From assembly GCA_943325355.2 (NCBI GenBank), contig CALPPA020000042.1, positions 1 through 11,004 of the forward strand: a stretch of 11,004 nucleotides of DNA. The letters are read 5' to 3'. Positions 5,072 through 11,004 of this stretch are shown piece after piece. Numbering within the stretch: position 1 is the first letter of the stretch; every line of letters starts with the position of its first letter. Source of the stretch: Klebsiella pneumoniae (GTDB lineage Bacteria; Bacteroidota; Bacteroidia; Flavobacteriales; Flavobacteriaceae). Under the pieces are notes generated by a model, which had not been told where the DNA came from, did no database searches, and saw only the letters and a program-made list of their open reading frames with translations. A program made the translations under genes and the position numbers.

Positions 5072-8000
5072 TTGGAACATTCAAAATTCATTTTTCAAAA
5101 GCTGGAACTTTTCATTAGGAAGTTTTACACCAACGAACTAATTCGGGGAATGATTTTCTTCATCGGTCTAGGTTTGCTGTATTTCTTGTTCACGCTTTTT
5201 GTGGAATATTTTCTTTGGCTCAAGCCAATGGGAAGAACATTTTTGTTTTGGACTTTTATTCTCGTGGAGATTTTTCTCTTGTCCCGTTTTATTTTGTTCC
5301 CTATTTTCAAACTTTTTAAACTCCAAAAAGGTATAGATTACAAAGTAGCATCTGCCATTATTGGAAATCATTTTACGGAAGTAAGTGATAAATTGACGAA
5401 TTTCCTTCAATTGTCAGATTCTGATTTGCATCAGAATAAATCGGAATTGTTATTGGCTTCTATCGAACAAAAAGCAAATTCACTACAGCCTATTCCTTTT
5501 GGCAATGCAATCAATTTCAAAACCAACCGTAAATATTTACCATTGGCAATAATTCCTATTTTGTTTTTTGCCTTCTTTTATGTTTCGGGTAACAGCAAAA
5601 TGCTTTCCCAAAGTTTGAATAGGGTAGTGCACTTTCAAGATCAATTTTTACCGCCGGCTCCATTTCAATTCTTAGTTTTGAACAGCAATTTGCAGACCGA
5701 ACAAAACAAGGATTTTATCATTCGAATCAAAACCGAAGGAAAGATAGTTCCAGAAAATGCTATGATTTTCATTGGTGATGAAAGTTATTTTATGGATACC
5801 ACTAAAGCTGGTGAATTTCAATATAAATTTGAAAAACCAACTTCAAACGTTTCGTTTCACGTGGAAGCCAATGCCGTTTCTTCGCCAGATTATGAATTGA
5901 ACGTGGTGGTTGTCCCATCTATTGCCAATTTCGAAATGCAGTTGAATTTCCCAGCTTATTTGAAAAGAAAACCTGAGAATATAAGAGGAAACGGAAACGC
6001 TATTATTCCTGAAGGAACTCGTGTTACGTGGAAGATCAATGCTTTGGCGACTCAAAATGTAGTTTGGAAAGATATTTCGTCAAATTTTCATTTCAATAAG
6101 TTTGAAAATGATTTTACATTATCAAAAGTTATAGCTCAAAACACAGAATATCAAATTCTTACTACGAATGCGAAGGTAAAAAACTACGAGAAATTGAACT
6201 ATCAGATTTCGGTTATCAAAGATCAGCTCCCAACAATCAATGTCAACAACGCTCCAGATAGTCTTAAAATCGATAAAAACTATGTTTTAGGTCAAATCTC
6301 GGATGATTATGGAATATCTAAACTTCAGGTGGTTTATTATCCTAAAAATAAACCAGAATCGGTCAAACGTGGAGCAATTACTGTTAAAGCAAATCTTTAC
6401 GATCAGTTTATCTTCTCTTTTCCAAGTTCACTTCCTGTGGAGCAAGGAGTTTCGTATGAATATTATTTTGAGGTTTTTGACAATGATGCAATTCATAATT
6501 TTAAAAGCACGAAGTCTTCAGTTTTTTCAAATCGTATTGCCACGGAAGAAGAGAAGGAAGATCAAGATTTGCAACAGCAAAATGATAACATCAACAGCCT
6601 GGAAAAATCTTTGAAGAATCAAGATAAGCAAATTTCGGAGATGGATAAATTGCAAAAATCAGGAAAGGAAAATGAAACTCTTGAATTTAAGGACCAACAA
6701 AAAATCAATGATTTCATTAAACGTCAAAATCAGCAGGATAAAATGATGAAAGATTTTGCCGAGAAAATGAAAGATAATCTTGACAAATCTAAAACGGACA
6801 AAAAAGACGAATTTAAGGAAGAGCTGCAAAAACGATTAGATAACGTAGACAAAGATTTAGAGAAAAATAAAAAATTATTAGATGAACTAAAAGAATTGAA
6901 TGATAAAATCCAGCAAGAAGATTTAATGGAAAAAATGGATAAGTTCAAACAAACGGCTAAGAACCAAGCTAAGAGTTTGGAGCAATTAGTAGAACTCACT
7001 AAGAAATATTATGTGCAGAAAAAAGCAGAACAACTAAAAGACAAACTCGATAAACTTTCAGAAAAGCAAGAAGATTTGTCAAACAAAGACAAAGAAAACA
7101 ATCTTGAAAATCAAGATGAAATCAACAAGGAATTTAACAAGATTCAAGAAGATTTACAAGATTTAGACAAAGAAAATAAAGAGCTTAAAAAACCTTTAGA
7201 CATACCAAATAACGCAGCTGAGCAAAAAAGCATTGATGAAGATTTGAAAAAAGCTTCAGACGAATTACAGAAAGATAATAAAGCATCTGCCAAACCAAAG
7301 CAAAAAAGTGCCGCTAAGAAAATGAAACAAATGTCCCAGAAAATGGAACAAGAAATGGAAGGGGGAGAAATGGAGCAGCTCGAAGAGGATATTGCGATGT
7401 TGCGTCAAATTCTAGACAATCTTTTGGCTTTTTCGTTTTCACAAGAAGACTTAATGACCAAGTTTAAAAGTTCAAAAATAGGCTCTCCTGCCTTTAATAA
7501 AAACCTTAAAATCCAACAAGATTTAAAATTACAATTTAAACACATAGACGATAGCTTGTTTGCAATGTCCTTGCGTAATCCAAAAATTGGTGAAAACATA
7601 ACTAAAGAAATTGGCAACGCTCAATATAACATTGACAAATCATTGGGAACTTTGACTGATGCCCAAATATCAAAAGGAGTTTCACACCAACAATACACAG
7701 TTTCCTACTCAAATAAACTTGCTGATTTTTTATCTGAGATATTAAACAATATGCAAATGTCAATGTCTGGAGAAGGAAAAGGAAAGCCAAAACCCGGACA
7801 AGGCGAAGGAATGCAATTGCCTGACATAATAAAAAAGCAAGAAGGTTTAGCAGAGAAGATGAAAGACGGAATGAAAAAAGGGCAAAAGCCCGGAGAAGGG
7901 AAAGAGGGAGAAAAAGGGAAAGAAGGTAAAAAACCCGGTTCCGAAGCACAAAACGGAGAAAACGGAGAAGACGGAGAAGGGGAGGCCCAAGCGATAATGG

Positions 8001-8386
8001 AGATTTACAAAGAGCAAAAGCAATTGCGTGATGCCTTACAAAAGGAATTGGAAAAACAAGGCATAGGAGGTAATGGTCAGAATGCTTTAGAGCAAATGAA
8101 GCAGATAGAAAAGCAATTATTGAATAAAGGTTTCAAGAACGAAACGCTACAGAAGATATTGAATGTAAAGCAAGAATTACTGAAATTAAATACAGCAATT
8201 CAGCAACAAGGACAAGAAAATAAACGTCAATCCGAAACTAATAAAAAAGAGTTTGCCAACCAATCTAAACCGCTGCCTCAGGCATTATTGGATTATTTAA
8301 ACAGTATTGAAATATTAAATAGACAATCCTTACCTTTGCGCTCGAATTTTAATCAAAAAGTTCAAGAATATTTCGATAAAAAATGA
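5072..8386 (+). CDS. DUF4175-like giant membrane-anchored coiled-coil protein
   Basis: A 1104-residue protein starting with TTG; the frame is open only back to 5027 with no ATG, and the promoter at 5019-5047 supports this start. Visible parts, in order: two membrane helices (about 25-48 and 57-80); a third (about 153-172); a beta-rich region (about 190-480), probably extracytoplasmic; a long charged coiled coil very rich in Lys, Glu, Asp and Gln (about 492-770); a conserved-looking helical stretch (about 775-895); a low-complexity Gly/Lys/Glu region (about 898-972); and a helical C-terminus with another Gln/Lys-rich coil. The layout and length match the large Bacteroidota proteins annotated as DUF4175, whose function is unknown. 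No nucleotide-binding motif was seen, so the sometimes-used label ATPase is not supported. Its stop overlaps the ybeY start by 4 bases (ATGA), implying translational coupling. Confidence 0.85.
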   Translation: MEHSKFIFQKLELFIRKFYTNELIRGMIFFIGLGLLYFLFTLFVEYFLWLKPMGRTFLFWTFILVEIFLLSRFILFPIFKLFKLQKGIDYKVASAIIGNHFTEVSDKLTNFLQLSDSDLHQNKSELLLASIEQKANSLQPIPFGNAINFKTNRKYLPLAIIPILFFAFFYVSGNSKMLSQSLNRVVHFQDQFLPPAPFQFLVLNSNLQTEQNKDFIIRIKTEGKIVPENAMIFIGDESYFMDTTKAGEFQYKFEKPTSNVSFHVEANAVSSPDYELNVVVVPSIANFEMQLNFPAYLKRKPENIRGNGNAIIPEGTRVTWKINALATQNVVWKDISSNFHFNKFENDFTLSKVIAQNTEYQILTTNAKVKNYEKLNYQISVIKDQLPTINVNNAPDSLKIDKNYVLGQISDDYGISKLQVVYYPKNKPESVKRGAITVKANLYDQFIFSFPSSLPVEQGVSYEYYFEVFDNDAIHNFKSTKSSVFSNRIATEEEKEDQDLQQQNDNINSLEKSLKNQDKQISEMDKLQKSGKENETLEFKDQQKINDFIKRQNQQDKMMKDFAEKMKDNLDKSKTDKKDEFKEELQKRLDNVDKDLEKNKKLLDELKELNDKIQQEDLMEKMDKFKQTAKNQAKSLEQLVELTKKYYVQKKAEQLKDKLDKLSEKQEDLSNKDKENNLENQDEINKEFNKIQEDLQDLDKENKELKKPLDIPNNAAEQKSIDEDLKKASDELQKDNKASAKPKQKSAAKKMKQMSQKMEQEMEGGEMEQLEEDIAMLRQILDNLLAFSFSQEDLMTKFKSSKIGSPAFNKNLKIQQDLKLQFKHIDDSLFAMSLRNPKIGENITKEIGNAQYNIDKSLGTLTDAQISKGVSHQQYTVSYSNKLADFLSEILNNMQMSMSGEGKGKPKPGQGEGMQLPDIIKKQEGLAEKMKDGMKKGQKPGEGKEGEKGKEGKKPGSEAQNGENGEDGEGEAQAIMEIYKEQKQLRDALQKELEKQGIGGNGQNALEQMKQIEKQLLNKGFKNETLQKILNVKQELLKLNTAIQQQGQENKRQSETNKKEFANQSKPLPQALLDYLNSIEILNRQSLPLRSNFNQKVQEYFDKK
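7952..7978 (+). repeat. Three in-frame 9-base repeats in the DUF4175-like gene
   Basis: Three tandem units AACGGAGAA, AACGGAGAA, GACGGAGAA encode NGE-NGE-DGE at residues 961-969. They end the Gly/Lys/Glu low-complexity region, whose coding strand is almost all purine. Because the units are multiples of three, copy changes would keep the frame. Confidence 0.75.
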
Positions 8387-8811
8387 TCAACTTTAATTAC
8401 GAAACCGAATTTCTTCTCGAGAATGAAGAGGCAATAAGTAACTGGATTTCTAATGTTATTAAATCCGAAAACAAGAAAGAGGGAGAGGTAAATTACATCT
8501 TTTGTGATGACGATTATTTGCATAAAATAAACGTGGAGCATTTAGGTCACGACACTTTAACAGATATCATCAGTTTTGATTACAGTATTGGGAATGAATT
8601 GCACGGAGATATTTTTGTTTCTGTTGAAAGAGTTAAAGACAATGCCTTTGATTTTAATGTTTCTTTTGATGAGGAATTGAAGCGCGTTTTAGTCCATGGA
8701 GTTTTGCATTACTGCGGATATAAGGACAAATCCGAAAAAGACGTGCTAATTATGAGAAGTAAAGAAGATGAAAAACTAGCTATGTTTCACGTGGAACAAT
8801 ATTTAAAATAA
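8383..8811 (+). CDS. ybeY: Endoribonuclease YbeY (rRNA maturation factor)
   Basis: A 142-residue protein of the YbeY/UPF0054 family, a metal-dependent RNase for 16S rRNA 3'-end maturation and ribosome quality control. The family's N-terminal half is recognisable from DTLTDIISFDY and HGDIFVSVERV, and the metal site from HGVLHYCGYKD (residues 105-115). His105 and His109 match the first two ligands. The third ligand, His in E. coli (HGMLHLLGYDH), is Asp115 here, apparently a Bacteroidota form. Length is close to the family norm. The start overlaps the DUF4175-like stop in an ATGA. The last codons, 134-139 (MFHVEQ), are encoded by a parS-like 16-mer. mnmG begins 42 bases downstream in the same direction. 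Confidence 0.93.
   Translation: MINFNYETEFLLENEEAISNWISNVIKSENKKEGEVNYIFCDDDYLHKINVEHLGHDTLTDIISFDYSIGNELHGDIFVSVERVKDNAFDFNVSFDEELKRVLVHGVLHYCGYKDKSEKDVLIMRSKEDEKLAMFHVEQYLK
8783..8798. promoter_or_regulatory. parS-like ParB-binding site inside the end of ybeY
   Basis: TGTTTCACGTGGAACA is the exact reverse complement of TGTTCCACGTGAAACA, the parS centromere site known from Bacillus subtilis and conserved across many phyla. It differs from a perfect palindrome at one base pair. It is read in frame as MFHVEQ at the C-terminus of YbeY, three residues before its end. ParB binding here is inferred from sequence identity; parA and parB are not in this window. Confidence 0.75.
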
Positions 8812-8826
8812 AGATTTAGACAATAC

Positions 8827-8855
8827 GTCTGAAGTCAAAAAATCTAAAATCAAAT
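8827..8855 (+). repeat. Degenerate heptamers before mnmG
   Basis: The spacer between ybeY and mnmG reads as loosely related 7-base units: GTCTGAA, GTCAAAA, one extra A, ATCTAAA, ATCAAAT. They run up to and into the mnmG ATG. The match is imperfect and could be chance in AT-rich DNA, but the 7-base period is the same as in the clearer repeats at 4938-4972 and 10734-10797. Confidence 0.3.
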
Positions 8856-10725
8856 GTTTCAAGAAGAATATGATGTAATTGTTGTTGGCGCGGGTCACGC
8901 TGGTTGTGAGGCTGCCGCCGCTGCTGCCAATTTGGGTTCGAAAACCTTGTTGGTTACAATGAGCTTGCAAAACATCGCCCAGATGTCTTGCAATCCTGCT
9001 ATGGGAGGAATTGCAAAAGGACAAATCGTTCGCGAGATTGATGCACTTGGCGGATATTCTGGAATAGTTTCAGACAATACTGCGATTCAATTCAAGATGT
9101 TGAACAAATCTAAAGGTCCTGCAATGTGGTCTCCAAGAGTTCAAAGTGACCGAATGCGTTTTTCCGAAGAGTGGAGATTGATGCTCGAAGGAACGCCAAA
9201 TCTTGATTTTTACCAGGAAATGGTAAAAGGATTGATTATTGAAAAAGGCAAAATAAAAGGAATTAGAACAGCACTTGGAGTAGAAATTAAATCCAAATCA
9301 GTTGTGTTAACTAATGGAACTTTTCTTAATGGTTTGATTCATATTGGCGAAAAACAATTTGGTGGAGGAAGAGCAGGAGAAAGTGCTGCTTATGGAATTA
9401 CCGAAGATTTGGTTAATGCAGGTTTCCAGGCAGGAAGAATGAAAACAGGTACACCTCCCAGAGTAGACGGTCGTTCTTTAGATTTTTCTAAAATGAACGA
9501 AGAAAAAGGGGATGCCAAACCGGATAAATTTTCATATTCGGACGTTACCAAACCCTTGGCTCATCAGAAATCTTGTCATATGACGTATACATCTCTTGAA
9601 GTTCATAATATTTTAAGAGAAGGTTTTGATCGTTCACCAATGTTTAACGGTAGAATCCAATCACTAGGGCCAAGATATTGCCCGTCAATTGAAGATAAAA
9701 TTAATCGTTTTGCTGATAAAGAAAGACACCAATTGTTTGTAGAACCAGAAGGTTGGAATACTTGTGAAGTTTATGTAAACGGTTTTTCTACTTCGCTTCC
9801 AGAAGATATTCAATTCAAAGCTTTACGCTCTGTTGTTGGATTTGAAAAGGTGAAGTTTTTCCGTCCAGGATATGCCATTGAATATGATTATTTTCCACCA
9901 ACACAACTAAAACACACTTTAGAAACGAAGTTAATCGAAGGATTATATTTTGCTGGACAAATAAATGGAACCACAGGATATGAAGAAGCTGCTTCTCAAG
10001 GATTGATGGCAGGAATTAATGCTGCCTTAAAAGTTCAGGAAAAAGCGCCGCTTATTTTAAAAAGAGATGAAGCTTATATTGGGGTTTTAATAGATGATTT
10101 AATTACAAAGGGAACCGAAGAGCCATATAGAATGTTTACTTCTCGTGCAGAATTTAGAACTTTATTACGTCAAGACAATGCTGATTTTAGATTGACTCCA
10201 ATGTCTTATGAAATAGGGTTAGCTTCAGAAAAACGTTTACGCAGAATGGAGCGCAAATTGAATGAATCTGAAAAAATGGTGGCTTTTTTCAAAGAAACTA
10301 GTGTTTCTATAGCTGAAGCAAATCCAATTTTGGAATCAAAAGACACCGCTTTAATAACCCAAGGCGATAAAATGTTTAAAGTGTTTTCTCGTCCTCAAAT
10401 AGATTTGGAAGACATTATCAAATTCGAAAAAGTGGCGTCTTATGTAGCGGAAAATAATTTGGATCAAGAAATATTAGAACAAGCAGAAATCCAAGTGAAA
10501 TATTCGGGTTATATAGAAAAGGAAAGAAACAACGCTAATAAATTGACACGTTTAGAAGACGTAAAAATCCCTGAAAATTTCGATTACAACAAAATAAAAT
10601 CAATGTCAATAGAAGCAAAACAGAAATTAAGCAAGATTCGTCCTGTGACCATTTCACAAGCTTCCAGAATCAGCGGAGTTTCACCAAGCGATGTTTCGGT
10701 GTTGTTGATTTATATGGGACGTTGA
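8854..10725 (+). CDS. mnmG: tRNA uridine-34 carboxymethylaminomethyl synthesis enzyme MnmG
   Basis: A 623-residue FAD enzyme that, with MnmE, installs the carboxymethylaminomethyl group on the wobble uridine of a set of tRNAs, using NADH, a methylene-folate and glycine or ammonium. The N-terminal dinucleotide fold shows VIVVGAGHAGCEAA (Gly-rich loop at 12-17). It is followed by the family stretch SCNPAMGGIAKGQIVREID. Signature 1, GPRYCPSIEDKI, places the conserved Cys at 276. Signature 2 is AGQINGTTGYEEAASQG at 367-383. The C-terminal helical MnmE-binding part ends in ISGVSPSDVSVLLIYMGR. The length is standard and no lesion is seen. It follows ybeY by 42 bases and probably shares its transcript. 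No mnmE or rsmG gene is adjacent. Two parS-like sites flank it. Confidence 0.97.
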   Translation: MFQEEYDVIVVGAGHAGCEAAAAAANLGSKTLLVTMSLQNIAQMSCNPAMGGIAKGQIVREIDALGGYSGIVSDNTAIQFKMLNKSKGPAMWSPRVQSDRMRFSEEWRLMLEGTPNLDFYQEMVKGLIIEKGKIKGIRTALGVEIKSKSVVLTNGTFLNGLIHIGEKQFGGGRAGESAAYGITEDLVNAGFQAGRMKTGTPPRVDGRSLDFSKMNEEKGDAKPDKFSYSDVTKPLAHQKSCHMTYTSLEVHNILREGFDRSPMFNGRIQSLGPRYCPSIEDKINRFADKERHQLFVEPEGWNTCEVYVNGFSTSLPEDIQFKALRSVVGFEKVKFFRPGYAIEYDYFPPTQLKHTLETKLIEGLYFAGQINGTTGYEEAASQGLMAGINAALKVQEKAPLILKRDEAYIGVLIDDLITKGTEEPYRMFTSRAEFRTLLRQDNADFRLTPMSYEIGLASEKRLRRMERKLNESEKMVAFFKETSVSIAEANPILESKDTALITQGDKMFKVFSRPQIDLEDIIKFEKVASYVAENNLDQEILEQAEIQVKYSGYIEKERNNANKLTRLEDVKIPENFDYNKIKSMSIEAKQKLSKIRPVTISQASRISGVSPSDVSVLLIYMGR

Positions 10726-10733
10726 GAAAGTGT

Positions 10734-10797
10734 TCAGTATTTAGTATTCAGTGATCAGTGCAGTTGCTAACTGAATACTGACCACTGAATACTGAAA
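10734..10797. repeat. Inverted array of 7-base repeats after mnmG
   Basis: Four heptamers (TCAGTAT, TTAGTAT, TCAGTGA, TCAGTGC at 10734-10761) are followed, after a short centre, by four inverted ones (ACTGAAT, ACTGACC, ACTGAAT, ACTGAAA at 10770-10797). The two arms can fold into a long, imperfect hairpin starting TTCAGTATT (10733-10741) with AATACTGAA (10788-10796). It lies directly after the mnmG stop and may also act as its transcript end, though no T run follows. Confidence 0.75.
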
Positions 10798-10798
10798 T

Positions 10799-10814
10799 TG
10801 TTCCACGTGAAACT
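10799..10814. promoter_or_regulatory. Second parS-like site, downstream of mnmG
   Basis: TGTTCCACGTGAAACT matches the parS sequence TGTTCCACGTGAAACA at 15 of 16 bases; only the last base differs. It is intergenic, directly after the heptamer hairpin, and about 2.0 kb from the exact site in ybeY. Function is inferred from sequence only. Confidence 0.65.
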
Positions 10815-10867
10815 ACTTTGTGAAGGCTTGGTATTATTGAGAATTTTAAAAAGAATAAAATAAATAA

Positions 10868-11004
10868 ATGGACATTTCAAACAAAAAACATTTTCTTACT
10901 GTAAAAGATCATTCGCTTTCCAAAGAAACTTTCGATTTGTATTATGACGAAATTTTGGATATGTTAATCACACATCCGCAACCAAGTATAGAAAATTTGG
11001 GTAA
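10868..11004 (+). CDS. Start of a probable class I SAM-dependent methyltransferase (partial)
   Basis: An ATG at 10868 opens a frame that is still open at the window end (45 complete codons). The visible N-terminus, including KDHSLSKETFDLYYDEILDM and THPQPSIENLG, resembles the leader of the flavobacterial class I SAM-dependent methyltransferases often found after mnmG. In these, a Pro-rich stretch precedes the Rossmann domain. The SAM-binding motif would lie beyond the window, so the call rests on recall of the N-terminal pattern and on gene order. The 142-base spacer upstream of it contains the heptamer hairpin and the second parS-like site; no convincing promoter was seen. Confidence 0.55.
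   Translation, partial: MDISNKKHFLTVKDHSLSKETFDLYYDEILDMLITHPQPSIENLG

Noticed and set aside
7602..7949. Antisense open frame inside the DUF4175-like gene, Leu/Phe-rich
   Set aside because: The Leu/Phe richness is the mirror of the Lys/Glu-rich purine coding strand, so it is a shadow.
10832..10839. TATTATTG as a promoter for the methyltransferase gene
   Set aside because: It matches only 7 of 8, and no TTG lies at a suitable distance upstream.
8783..10867. Replication origin around mnmG
   Set aside because: The parS-like sites hint at closeness to oriC, but I saw no DnaA-box cluster (TTATnCACA) or dnaA gene in the window.
1..11004. CRISPR arrays, insertion sequences, tRNA or rRNA genes
   Set aside because: I looked for regularly spaced repeats, transposase-like proteins with terminal repeats, and cloverleaf or rRNA signatures, and found none.

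Overview
The window looks like an ordinary chromosomal segment of a Flavobacterium-like member of the Bacteroidota (Flavobacteriaceae). Four things point there: the AT-rich sequence; the near absence of Shine-Dalgarno sequences; several promoter-like sites of the Bacteroidota type (TTG, about 17-18 bases, then TAnnTTTG); and the gene content (a DUF4175-type giant protein, a small outer-membrane barrel, an SPFH protein, a GluRS, and a YbeY/MnmG pair). No phage, insertion sequence, CRISPR array, tRNA or rRNA was seen.

Layout. Bases 2-277 are the 3' end of an unrecognised helical protein, closed by a strong hairpin terminator (289-316). A 248-base gap holds two promoter-like sites. It is followed by a three-gene plus-strand operon (565-1538) of small envelope proteins: a YtxH-like glycine-zipper protein, a two-helix holin/YqjE-like membrane protein, and a small DUF6327-like protein. 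This operon converges on a minus-strand SPFH/band-7 gene (1566-2564). Between them is a long perfect hairpin whose left arm is the end of the third gene's coding sequence. A divergent outer-membrane barrel gene (2644-3282) converges on gltX (3373-4911, minus). A 160-base divergent spacer (4912-5071) holds promoters in both directions and five tandem 7-base repeats. The second plus-strand unit is a DUF4175-like membrane-anchored coiled-coil protein (5072-8386), ybeY (8383-8811, 4-base overlap) and mnmG (8854-10725). The start of a probable SAM-dependent methyltransferase (10868 onward) runs off the end.

How the genes work together. The downstream half mixes translation and RNA maturation (gltX, ybeY, mnmG) with a large envelope protein of unknown function. 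The ytxH/holin-like/small-protein operon resembles in layout the E. coli yqjD-yqjE-yqjK cluster of small membrane proteins, though common function is only inferred.

Most notable: the last codons of ybeY contain TGTTTCACGTGGAACA (8783-8798), the exact reverse complement of the Bacillus parS centromere sequence TGTTCCACGTGAAACA. A second copy matching 15 of 16 bases lies just after mnmG (10799-10814). Together they suggest a ParB-loading locus flanking mnmG and an origin-proximal position. Several spacers also carry 7-base-period repeats, which look like a recurring intergenic repeat style of this genome.
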